From Rhizophagus clarus (taxonomy: Eukaryota > Glomeromycota > Glomeromycetes > Glomerales > Glomeraceae): a stretch of 64,000 bases of DNA. The notes beneath the pieces are model-generated. The model made no database searches. It was not told where the DNA came from and saw nothing but the letters and a program-made list of their open reading frames with translations. The stretch is from contig BLAL01000057.1 of assembly GCA_015698045.1 (NCBI GenBank), positions 186,001-250,000 on the forward strand, written 5' to 3'. Position numbers and translations under genes: made by a program. Each line of letters begins with the position of its first letter. Within the stretch, counting starts at the first letter, position 1. This document shows positions 46,270 to 57,800 of the stretch, in pieces.

Positions 46270-47165
46270 AAAGATGTTAGCCGTAATTGATTAGACGATG
46301 CCGTAATGTTACAACATACGGCATTACAGTTATGACACTTTTCGTAATACTATAATTAGGCCGTAATGCCATAATTGGGCCGTAATGTCGTAATTAGGCT
46401 GTAATGCCTTAATGCCGCCTAAGGTTGCCTGCCAAAAGTCATTTGGCCCAATGCCGAAAGTTAAAACTTCCTACATAGTGCCGCGGCATAGTTTTGGTAT
46501 ATATAATATTAGTGTGATAACATTTTTTAATTCGTATTAATAAAAAAAAATGTTAAAAATGGTTGTTTTTTTAATTCGTATTAGTAATAATAAAATGATT
46601 AATTAATATTTTTTTAAATACATATTAATAAAAAAAGCCGCGATTTTATTATTAATAAAAAAAAGCTGCGTTTTTGTTAATAAACGATTTTATTAATAAA
46701 AAATAAGAATATAAAAAATAAGCCGCGATTTTATTAATAAAAAATAAGCCGTGATTTTATTAATAAAAAATAAGCTGCGATTTTTGTTGATAAAAAAAAG
46801 CCGTGATTTTATTAATAAAAAAAAGCCGCGATTTTGTTAATAAAATAATTTGTTAATAAAAAAAGAGCCGCGATTTTGTTGATAAAAAAAAGCTGCGATT
46901 TTGTTAATAAAATAATTTGTTAATAAAAAAAGAGCCGCGATTTTGTTAATAAAAAAAAAATCTGCAATTTTATTAATAGAAAAAAGTCACGATTTTATTG
47001 ATTTTATTAATGATTTCATATAGAATAAGCCAATCATAATTACGGCATAATTACAACATTACAGCACAATTACGGCATTACAACTTTTGCACTCTGAGGA
47101 AGCTAGGTTGCAACCTATTACTTACAACACTGTGACTTATAATTACAGTTACGGATAACATCTTT
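46270..47165. mobile_element. MULE-like MITE with 10-bp target duplication
   Basis: AAAGATGTTAGCCGTAA (46270) and, read inward from 47165, AAAGATGTTATCCGTAA are inverted ends. ACAAATAGCT flanks both sides (46260-46269 and 47166-47175), a perfect 10-bp duplication in the range of Mutator-like elements. Subterminal CCGTAAT/ATTACGG motifs recur; the core is a run of ~30-bp units GCCGCGATTTT(A/G)TTAATAAAAAA (46630-47000). No transposase. Confidence 0.8.
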
Positions 47166-47176
47166 ACAAATAGCTA

Positions 47177-47930
47177 ATAAAATTTACTAGTGATAAAAAA
47201 ATTAGATATACTGTAAGTATAAATATAAACATCTACTTTTGAAAAATTGAACAAATAATACACAGAATATTATTGGTTAATTTATTTTAATTAATTTAAA
47301 ATAATAAAATTTTTTATTAAAAATTCAACATATTTTTTTTATAAAATAATAATTAAATATTTTGATAATTGCATTTTACAAGTTAGAATAAATATAGCTT
47401 CTAATAATTTGTTTATATAATATATGAGCTAAATATCAATAAAATATATACAATCAGATTTTTATATACTGATATTATACCAATCATTTTTTATGTCCCA
47501 TTTCACAATTAATAAAAAAATCTTATTATACTGATATTTTATATAGTTTTACAATATAATATGTACTGATACTTTTCTTTGTCTTTTTATTATTAACATA
47601 TAGTAAGATGTACTGATATTTTAAGTTATGCTGATATTAATTCAGGATAGTATTATAAACTTGGTCTGAGTTAATATAAAAATTTCATGTAAATCACATA
47701 ATATTTTTAAAATTAATATTTGAAAAATTGAACAGAATTTAATATTAAAGAGTAACTTTGAGAAATTAGATTTTTTTAACTATTTGGATTTGCATAATGC
47801 TGGCAAGAATTAGATTTTTAACCTGCATTATGATTTATTAATAACCTATATATAACAATAAATCAATATATTAATATTTTTTTTTCCAAAATAACTGTAT
47901 TGATATATAGAGGTTTGACTGTATAAATCA

Positions 47931-47962
<32 letters not shown>

Positions 47963-48262
47963 AAAATAAAATAATGATTAAAATTTTATATATTTACTTA
48001 TTATTCAAAAAACTATGTATATTACTACTTTTTAAAGTATTTTCAAATAAAATATTCTCCTACTATTGGAATTTAAAAAAAGACTTTTACTTATTATTAC
48101 TAAATGCTTTGGTATATTTTAATTAATTTTGGATATAATTCAAAACTATGATTTTATTTTTATTATGATAAGTTATTAAATTTATATACTGTACAGTGCG
48201 TTAATTTAAATTATGAAATTTTTAGTAAAATACTATTTATATAGTACTCAGTGCTATAGGAG
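47177..48262. other. AT-rich spacer with a 24-A tract
   Basis: A long A run starts near 47934. The sequence just before it (GATATATAGAGGTTTGACTG) resembles a Tc1/pogo-type element end, but no partner end was found. No gene. Confidence 0.35.
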
Positions 48263-48340
48263 ATGAATATTTTTAAGTCACGTGTCAGCCACTTTATATG
48301 TATAAACAAAGACTTATTTGTTATTGTATATCATTATAAG

Positions 48341-48526
48341 GTGTTTTTCATTATGGTAATAATTGGCGGGGCACAGGTGTGTTTTAACGAAAGGACGGCT
48401 TCTCTTACCTATGGTAATGTTGGGTTAGTCGATTATATGTTTTTCCTATATATGTACCATTTTTGGATGATATTTGAGTTCATGTATCGATTTCTTTCTT
48501 TCTAAATAAAATAAATAAATAAATAA
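48341..48526 (+). mobile_element. Severely 5'-truncated LINE insertion with perfect 18-bp TSD
   Basis: 186 bp ending in an (AAATA)n tail (TAAATAAAATAAATAAAT). It is flanked by the exact 18-bp duplication ATTGTATATCATTATAAG at 48323-48340 and 48527-48544. The body (GGACGGCTTCTCTTACC and onward) is less AT-rich than the host DNA. The perfect duplication means a recent event by target-primed reverse transcription. The 80-codon frame at 48263-48505 merely spans the junction. Confidence 0.85.
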
Positions 48527-48544
48527 ATTGTATATCATTATAAG

Positions 48545-49253
48545 TATAAAAAGCAAACGCTTATTGTTTTCTATATACTCGTTTGGGACAGTCTTTTTGA
48601 TTGACCAAACACTCACAATATATTAAGGCTAAAAAAAAATAGGAAACATAAAGACAATTAAAGTGATTCAGGGAAAAACTTCTAGAAAAGTCTTGCAGTA
48701 TAAGCTATTTACGTAGAATTGACCTAATATATATACAATACTTAAAATAGAAAATCTTAAGAAAATTCGCAGTAAATCACATTCTATAATTCCGTTTTCC
48801 GGAGCGTTTTTGTTTCATTACGTACGTTAAAATTCAATAATGATTAGTCATTTGATCTACTCGTGATTTCGTTGTTACGTATTTTAATTCTAAAAAGAAT
48901 ATAAATTTGCAAAGCATTTTTTTTCCAAGAAATATTTATGACGATAATAACATGATGACTCTTGAATCTAAATTTCCTTATTTGTTTATTATGAATGAAG
49001 CAAAACAATTATAAATACAAGCTTTTGACTATTCATTTTTTCATCGATAATTAATTAATTTGAACTCAACATACACCCAACAAAAATTTCAACGAAATGA
49101 TATTTCATTTCTAAACAATAAGTCAGTAATTTTATTGAATTATTTCTCATATTTAAAATATTCTTTAAATTGTGCATATCTTTAGCAAGATGCATAATTT
49201 GTACTTAAAATTAACCTTTACATGCCCCTCATTTATAAAATATAAACGTCAAG
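48545..49253. promoter_or_regulatory. Upstream region of the 49254 gene
   Basis: No competing gene. The AT-rich upstream DNA includes TATAAAATATAAA (about 49233-49245) 10-20 bp before the ATG context GTCAAGATG. No specific factor site is claimed. Confidence 0.3.
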
Positions 49254-49622
49254 ATGAATACGATTTTAGAGTACCTTAATACATTAATAAACAATCTCCT
49301 CAAATATCCACCATCAACTCACGATAATAAAGATCATAAAGTTGATCTAATATTTTCAAATGGAATAATAATCACCATTAATATTCCGTCATTAAATAAA
49401 ATGCAATCCTTATTAAATAGATACTCTATAAATAATGAGAAACCAAATAAAATTGAAGGGGCATTTAATTTATATTTTGAATTGATAAAAGACGAAGTTC
49501 TTTTCAATTATCCCGAATTAGATATCGAATTGGCTTGTACCGCTGCTAAGACTTGGAGAGATGCTGATGTTCATTTTCGCGAAGAATTCGAAAAACTAGA
49601 TTTTCAATTGGAATTAATATAA
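49254..49622 (+). CDS. Divergent HMG-box-like protein, 122 aa
   Basis: Intronless, ATG at 49254, TAA at 49620-49622. The C-terminal half (residues about 62-118) has KIEGAFNLYFELIKDEVLF, then NYPELDIELACTAAKTW and HFREEFEKLDFQ, in the spacing of an HMG box: A-F-x-x-Y in helix 1, W in helix 2-3, and a final V/F-x-x-x-F-x-K-L. It lines up position by position with the box at 32029-32730 but lacks several basic DNA-contact residues and is acidic, so DNA binding may be altered. The N-terminal half is unrecognised. HMG proteins of this kind are numerous in Glomeromycotina. Confidence 0.6.
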   Translation: MNTILEYLNTLINNLLKYPPSTHDNKDHKVDLIFSNGIIITINIPSLNKMQSLLNRYSINNEKPNKIEGAFNLYFELIKDEVLFNYPELDIELACTAAKTWRDADVHFREEFEKLDFQLELI

Positions 49623-51190
49623 ACATGAATGAGTTGAAAATAATAAAAATGTAATAACAAAAGACTCGCAGTAGTATTATTAATCATAATATTCATTATA
49701 CTGTATTCCTATTATTATTATTTAGAACATTTAAAAAAAATTTTTAATTGATATATAGAAAATGTATTATTCATCATTCATTCATTCATAGAATCGGCAT
49801 AGAATATATAGAATTTTTAACCCGTGTCACATTTAATTTCTTTTATTTCCAAATAAAGTAAAAAATAAATCGCATGACTATTTTTGGATTAAAATTTGCA
49901 GTTTTTTTTTTTTTTTTTTATTTTGCAAAAATAATTGTACCTTAAGAAATTTTGTTCCACAAAACCAGGAGTTTTCCGTAGATCCGTGACTCCGTGTTTT
50001 ATATTCCGTATTTCCGTGAATGTAGGTATAATATTCACGGGGTTCCATCCAATTTGTTTATTTAGAGTTGTAGTAAATAATACCTCTTTCACCGTTAGTC
50101 GGATTAATCAATTCCTCAAGATTTTGCATCCTTCAGCTATGTTCATTGCGTCATTTAAGATGGAATGTAAGATACTCTTTGAATAATAACTTTATTTATT
50201 TATTTCATATAGAGACGATATAGTTTGCAATAATAACGTGTAAGAATAAACATGCTATTGTACAATCCCGTGATCGTATGATGATGAGTATTAATGGAAT
50301 ATATAACTTCTTAACAAATTTTAAAGAGATGCTATCTTTCGTTCTACTCTATATTTAGGATTATTAAACACATCAGAAATATTGCTGCCTATTTTAATTC
50401 TATTTTTAGTAATAAATATTTTATTAAATTTAAAAAATATCTTTTTTTAATTACAAAAATAATATTTACAGTATATAAATTTCCAATCTTTTAGGGTTTC
50501 TTAGTTATTATAATTAATAAAATAATTTAAAGGATTAATAGATGATATTAAAATTTTGCAAATCTAGCAATTCTTTCTAGCTAATAGATATTACATCTGA
50601 ATAATTCATAATCAGAAGTTAAAATAAATCCATCATTTTATAAGTGCAATTCCTTACTATATACAGTACATACTATGGCTTAGTTTTAAGATTAAATGCA
50701 TTCTATTTATGGTTTACACATACAAGCAATTCTGAGTCCTAGATATATTGAGTATTCTTTAACTATTAATTAATCTTTTTTAAATGATTTTTGTTTGATT
50801 AGATTTGCTATATCAGATATATTGTTGAATTAGGTATTGAAGTTTTGTTATTAAATCAACTAAGTGAATTAACTGTGAAATTCGAGGAAGAACTCAGTCT
50901 TAGATGTATTATAAAAAAAAAATTAATAGTAAATATCTTTTATGAACAATAAAAAATATCAGTATTATGTAACATTTTATCATCATTAAAAATATTTAGT
51001 TACTGGTGCTGTATAAAAATTTTATAATAAAATGACACAGTTATAAATATCATATTATTTTATAATTTTAAATTACATAAATTTAGAATAATAATACGCA
51101 ATTGTATCTAAGTTTTATATGTTGAATCAAAAGAAAAAAATGGCAAAGCTTCTTTTTTTTTGAAAATGTTTTTTACAATTAGCTAACATA
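49623..51190. other. Intergenic region, no gene accepted
   Basis: Overlapping frames on both strands at 49889-50186 coincide with a less AT-rich island (TTTTCCGTAGATCCGTGACTC and onward) that contains a short inverted pair TCCGTGAATGT / ATATTCACGG. It could be a repeat fragment. The rest is AT-rich filler. Confidence 0.4.
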
Positions 51191-52108
51191 CAGGCCTGGT
51201 CATAAGTATCTGTACCCCAATATTTTTTGAAGTCATGTGATAACCTACCCTAAAAATTTCCAGGGTTGAAGGTCATTCTTAATCTTGATCATTTACAAAA
51301 TTAGAGGTTTGTATAACATATAAATCAGGAGTTAGATGATCGGTGAATTTTAGCTGCAAAATGACGATCTTTTCTAATAAATTATACAAAACAGTTTTTT
51401 GTGCGCAAATATTCAATCAAATTAAAGTGAAATTTTGAAAAAATAGTTACTTACATTTATTATAATTAAGATTATAGCCATTTATTGGGCCAAGAATAAC
51501 ATTAAAATAAAGTCTTAAATAATGAAAAAAATCATATCATATGCAAAAAATCCATTTTTATAGTGATTTTTTTAGCTCTGAGGTTTAGTAAACCAATTTG
51601 CTTTCAGTAGAACCTCAATACTCATTTTATGCATAATATCTATAAAAGGGATCTCTTGGCTTATTCCTATAAGTTTTTTAGTAAATATAATTTAGAGTAA
51701 ATTCTGCATAAAGTTAATAATTCTAAACACCATTCAAAAATCACAATAAAATAAAAGGAAGATTATAACATAATTAAAATTCTCTGGCTATGCATCTAAT
51801 TTGATTAAAACTCTAGAAAAACGTTTAATGACTCTTAAAAAATTAATATATCAAAAAAAAATTCTATATAACTAAGAGGTCAGGGCATGAAATAATAAAA
51901 AAATGAAAATATTCACGTAAAAGAAGATAACTTTTTTTGAAACACAAAATTTACCGATCATCTAATTCCTGATCTACGTATCATAAAAGCCTGTAATTTT
52001 ACATATTATCAAGGTTATTATTGTACTTGAATTTAAAAAAAAATTTTAATGAAAGTTGTTATTTAACTTCAGAAATTACAGGGGTACAGTTACTTATGTC
52101 CAGGACTG
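51191..52108. mobile_element. Tc1/mariner-like non-autonomous element with long TIRs
   Basis: CAGGCCTGGTCATAAGTATC (51191) and, read inward from 52108, CAGTCCTGGACATAAGTAAC, both followed by TGTACCCC; TA lies on each outer side (51189-51190 and 52109-52110). Inverted similarity continues for about 190 bp, including ATCAGGAGTTAGATGATCGG and its partner near 51955-51990. The CAGT...TACCCC end and TA target are typical of Tc1/mariner. No transposase frame remains. Confidence 0.8.
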
Positions 52109-52110
52109 TA

Positions 52111-53125
52111 TTTTAAAAAAGAAAAAAAATTATTGTATATAATATTATGTTTCTCTTACACTTTTAACATTGTATTTTAAGAGAATCGGTTATGTTTACT
52201 TTCCAAGATGATAGCGTCTGATTTTCTTATAGAAAAGTACAGATTATATCTCGGTACAAGATCTTGCTTAGATTCTGTTCCCCCTTTAGATGATCTAAAA
52301 GTGCGAATTAAGTTAACATTTGCCATCTTTATTTAATTTTTTAATCGAGAAATAACATAAGATTCTATGAATAAAATATAATTAACCATGGAATTTTTTG
52401 GACTATTAAAATCAAGTAACCATGTTATTATTAGTTTGTAATTCTTCTTGGTCAGATTTGTATCTAAGCATCTGGGTATTCCACCTAATGTTGTATATTA
52501 CAGAGGCGCAAAATTTAGATCTTGGACAAGTGTGGCTATTCTTTTAAAACCCACCTTTTGATATTAAGTAATTTTATAGATCATTATGAAACATTCTATC
52601 ATTTATACCGCAAGTGTAATATTTTTTTCACGACTTCATTCTACGCTTGTTTACGTGAAAAAATTTTTTACATATTTATTTTACGTAAAACAAAATTGTC
52701 ACGCCATGCCATAATATATCAGATGTTAAAAGAACGAACGTATTATAATCATAATATCTAATTGTCTTGGCTAATCAGACTGTAATTAGTTAAAAATATT
52801 TCACGTACTATTTTTAATAACCTTAAAATAGCAGTTGAGTATAAATTATAAATACTCATTCTATACAATTGTGTACAGTATGTTTTAAAACCATGCTTTA
52901 ATTACAATACTTATTTTGTTAAGCTGACACTGATTTCTAAATTAATCAGTTTCAACATAAAAAATTTCTTTCCTAAATGTATGCTATCATTTTTAACACC
53001 CAAATATTAAAATCTCAATTCCCAAATAACAGAATATCGATCTTTTATTTATTATTTATGTTCATGCACATAATTTATACTCTGTTTTCAATAAGTTGTT
53101 ATTGTTATCTGTAGAGAGAGCGTAT
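52111..53125. other. 3' flank of the kinase gene, no gene accepted
   Basis: An 80-codon frame at 52522-52761 starts with TTG and shows no domain. The region is ordinary AT-rich intergenic DNA and must hold the terminator/poly(A) site of the kinase gene; AATAAA-like signals are too common here to choose one. Confidence 0.4.
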
Positions 53126-54898
53126 TTATACCCAACTTTGCCAACCAACCCACATAGAACCTAACACATATGGATCTGTAGCTAAATCAATCAAGCATTC
53201 AACCTGTTCTTTGACACTAAAACATTTTTGGCATGCCAAAGCCCTGATATTGTGATTTGGATCGCCTTTAGCAATTTTAATAATTGTACCAAACCAAGGT
53301 CTATTTGAATGACCAGCTTTCAATTCGTCGCAAATGATATCTATGACGAATTGAAAATGTTAAGGATTAGGATATGATGTAATAAAGACTATTAATTGTA
53401 TAAAAATTATATTTATAAAGGATACAGGCTGGATTTTCGAGCTCAAGCTTACGCCGAGCAATATCTAATTTCTGCCGTGGATACCATTCCATGGTTTGCG
53501 AATTCTCTTCACCAATTTCATTACTATTCCGATTTTCTAATTTAAGTAAAATTTAGTAATTGAGTGTATCAAATGATTTATTTAAATAACTTACTTTGAT
53601 CGTTTGCACGAGTTAGCCAATCCAGTAATGGTTCTTTGACAAAAATGTCCATTGCATTTAATAAGATATCTTTGTTTGCTTGCATTACTGTAAATGAAAT
53701 TACATACGTAAAACTGTTAGAGAAATTTAAACAAACTAACTTCTATTTTATGATTACTCACTCTGCAGTATTTTAATCATCGGATACTCTAAAAGCCCTC
53801 TAGACCCAAGAGGTTCCATTAGTGTTTCTGTCTGTTTGGTGAGTCTAAAAGGTATTAATTCTGGAACTTCTAATGTTTCTGTTGCTGAACCAAACGCATG
53901 ACCGAAGTCGATAGATATCAATGATCCTCTAAATATAGAATCAAATCAAGTTATTAAATTATTTGAGTAATTAACTAACATAGAAATAAATCATTATGAT
54001 TCTAACTTCTTCATATCAATTAAGAAATTCTCTAAATGCCGATCTCCAATACCAATAAGGTATCCACATATGTTGATTGCTGCATGACACTTTACAAATT
54101 CGGATCGAATCGATAAGTGTGCTTCAGGGGAAGCAGCAAGCTTATATAGTGCCCTCTTTAACAAATCATTATTAATCTCTCTCTGTAGGACTTTAAAATG
54201 TTGGACCACAGTATTACGGTCTACTTCCATGAACATTTTCTGATAGGCTATTTCAAATAAAAAAAAAAATAAATTTGAAAGGTTAAAAGCAAAATTTCAC
54301 AATATACTTCATTATGTATTTCATACTTTGATATTGTTGAACCCAACGCGAATGCATTGATTGTGCATCTTCGAATACTTTAGAATCATTAAGTTCCCTT
54401 TCAATAAAAACACGCATTGGTGTTGTGTAATTAATCCATTCTATTAATCCGAGACGACCCGTTATTGGCACAACCTATAAATGAATAAATATATTAATAT
54501 TTAATAAATAAACAAATACAAATACGTAACGTTAACACTAACCTTATAAGTTCTTTGTGTTATATTTCGTTGGGAACAGAAAGAATCTTTTTTCATTATT
54601 TCGTTCATAAGTGAAAATAATTGTTGGACTCTCTGATCTAATCTTAAGTCTTCACCCCCCTTTTTTAAAAAGATTCATATCAAAAGTAAATAGGAGAAAA
54701 AAACGAAGATTGTAAAAATAGACTTACTTTCACAAGGAATAGATATTCGTTGCCATCTGTACCCAATATAGAAATTCGTTTTGGTTTGCGTAATGAACGT
54801 AGCACCATAACCTTGGGATCAAAACTCGAGATTTTGACATGTTTATTTGGGTCAGGAATGCATGATAATCCATCATATTGTCCCGGAATTTCAATTTC
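53126..54898 (-). other. PRKDC: Kinase and FATC exons of the DNA-PKcs-like gene
   Basis: Eight exons: 54898-54728, 54659-54543, 54474-54327, 54247-54007, 53928-53762, 53687-53595, 53536-53426 and 53340-53126. They sum to 1263 nt and stay in one frame for 420 codons plus TAA, which supports the splice choices. Exon 1 of this block ends in LFLVK with the ATP-binding lysine; the next begins GGEDLRLDQ. The fourth holds [12 protein letters not shown] (catalytic Asp and Asn). The fifth holds [13 protein letters not shown] (metal-binding Asp). Then [40 protein letters not shown] and the FATC motif ending WVGWQSWV. All catalytic residues expected of an active PIKK are present. Confidence 0.92.
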
Positions 54899-57800
54899 CT
54901 GTAAATGAATAAATAAAAAAAATATATATAGGTATATAAAATTCTGCATAATCAATTAAAACGTTTAAAAGACAACTTATATTAATACCTTTTCAACATT
55001 TGAGGAAGAATATTCAGCAAGCCACGAAGAATAAGATTTCAACAAATTAGCACCTTCTTGTGCCCTTCTGTCTTGACGTTTGATATTTTTTAAATAATAA
55101 TCCCATATTTTTGGTTTAAATTCATTTTGCGACATTCTTGCTAATATTGAACCGTCCCTTCCTATAATTTCATTACATATTACATATATAACTTGCTATA
55201 TATATACATTTGTTTGGAATTTAAAGTTTAAATCTTACCGCAAATATTAAATAAATACTCAGAATGTCGATTAACAAATTCTTTAGGTAAGATATGTTAA
55301 GGAATCAATATATGGCATAATAATAGTCATAACAATAAACAAAATAATTAAAGGATATCAAAAATTCCATGACGAGTATTAGACTTCAGTAAAAATGAAC
55401 TCATTTCTTGAAAAGATGTCATTATTTCTTCTGTTTTATCATCGTCTGCCTTAATCAACGTCTAGATATTCGAAAAATTAATTAATATACTAATTATATA
55501 TACAACTTATATAATTTTATACATACAAAAATCGACCTGGCCCAATTACAAAAATGTATTTCAGAATCTGTAAGTCTACGGAGCTCAGTTACAAATATAT
55601 CAGTAACATCGCATTTTATCATTTGCTTTAGTTCTTGAACTTTTGATTTATTTTCTCGAGTACTTTCATCGAATTTATAATATTCACTACTAATAGTAAG
55701 CGAATAATACAGGCTTCTAGGAAATTCTTCTGCAAGCTATTGTTTAAATCAATAATGAATAAATTGAAATCGAATAATCCTAAAACTACTTATTTATACA
55801 TACCTTAAATAGTATTGGGAAAACACAATGGGCTATAGATTGATCTAAGATCGCAACAATTTGAGGGATCCATCGAATAAATTTCCATACAGACTCAACA
55901 GATTTCACCTAAGAGAATTTATGAATACCATAATAATAAATAAGATAATACAAGATATCAGGGAATTTACCTTCTCTCTAAATATTGATTGTGTATTATG
56001 ATATTTTTCGATAATTTGAAGCAATCTTGGAAATAATTCAGTTGCTTCTTTCGAACCATTTTCCATTGCTTGCAATATGCTCTCTACTACATTGACGGCA
56101 TACTGAGCAGGATCAAACATAATTTGCTATAGAGCAAAATGAAATTAATATTTAGATAGCGTAAAAATTTATGTGAAAACACTTTAGCATAATAGAAGAT
56201 AGTATTTCAATATAACTACCATTTGTTCCTCTGTAAAATCAAGTTTACGTAAAAAGTAATCACAGAATTTCGCAAATTTGACAAGGATTTTAGCGTGTAT
56301 TGTTGGCTATTGACATAAAAAGGTATTAAATGATGTATTAAAAATACAAAAAAGTTTATAAATTTATTATATATGATTCTACCTTTAAGGTTGTTTCCTT
56401 CGATGCATTATTAAAAAGATTATATCCTTTCTCAATAAAATAATTTTTGTTACTTTTGAGTTTGGACAAGCTTCTATTAGGTACCCTCTTGTCCAATTCA
56501 GAAATTAAAAGCCCATATGTTTCACTTTCTACTATTCTCATTTTCATATCATCTTTAAAATCAGGAGACTAAAAAAAAAAAAAAAATTAATTATCTAATA
56601 AATAAAAAAAAACATCGAAAATTATTTCTATACCTTTATTTTTTTAAATTCTTCTGATAATGCTAGTAATATTTCTGCCCTCCTTTCAGTATCAATTGTA
56701 TTTTGAGCTTCACGAAGATTCAGTTTAAACTGATAATAAGACAACCTCTTGTCATCGACTAGTTTCAAATTTCTTATTTTACTTAAACAAACTCGGGCAA
56801 CTTCAAAATTTCTTTGTATTCGTGCAGCCGATGACATTTTCAACAAACTTTGACTTTCTAATGAAAGTTTCATTCTATTAAACTAATTAAAAAAAAAAAA
56901 AATTATACTCATGTAGTATATATGATAGATAAAACACTAAAACAATTTATAACTTACATGATTTACTTTTATTCTTTTGGCCATTTCGTTTAGGATGGAT
57001 TGGCGAGTTGTCACAATATCGTCCCATGTATTGGAAGAATCAAGAGCTTTTGAAGGAAATCTAAAATAGAAAAATCATGAAAAATTAGCAAGTAAAATTT
57101 AACGTTTAGAATTACTATTTTTACCTCCTTCCCCAACGTAAGATTAATTTGTTCCAAATTTGTTCCTTTTCAGAAGATTGGACGAGATTAAGAAATTCCT
57201 CTATTTCTACTATCTATAAAGATTCGAATAATATATTTCTAGAAATTATTAATAATCAAACCATCGTACAAATTATAGCGAAATTTACCTGCTGCAAAGA
57301 ACTTAGTTTATCCAATCGAGTACCAATTGCCAATGGGTGCAAAGTGGACCATGTAAATAAGAAATTATCAAATGCTTTTCGAACATATAAACGGGCTTGT
57401 TCTAGATCCTTCTTCGATACTGAACTCAATGCGAGTTCTAAATAAAAATTATCTTTAAGTTTGTGTTAAAAGTTATTATTTTAACGAACATTATTTACAT
57501 ACCGATTGGATATTGCGTAGTCAGCAAGGATTTCTGATATTGATTACTTATAGCGCCATTAATAAAATCAAAAAAGAGCTGACGATGTTCACTATTGTCA
57601 TCACTATTGTCATCGCTGAGAGATAATTTAAAAAAGCTATGGATGAAATGTTGTAAATATATATCCTGAAAATTTTACATCATTAATTAATTAATTTGTA
57701 AATATAATATTCAAGATTAAAAGTAAGAATTTTTATTATATACAGACCTGTAATTCATCTTCCCATAAGTTGCTTAGTTGACCTTCAATATCAACAAGAA

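Noticed and set aside
48263-48505. 80-codon plus-strand frame
   Set aside because: It runs across the junction of the recent LINE fragment and the host DNA, so it is accidental.
52522-52761. 79-residue plus-strand frame
   Set aside because: Starts with TTG, has no domain and no splice context.
57149-57445. 98-codon plus-strand frame inside the kinase gene
   Set aside because: Lies antisense to spliced kinase exons with a clear protein match on the minus strand.
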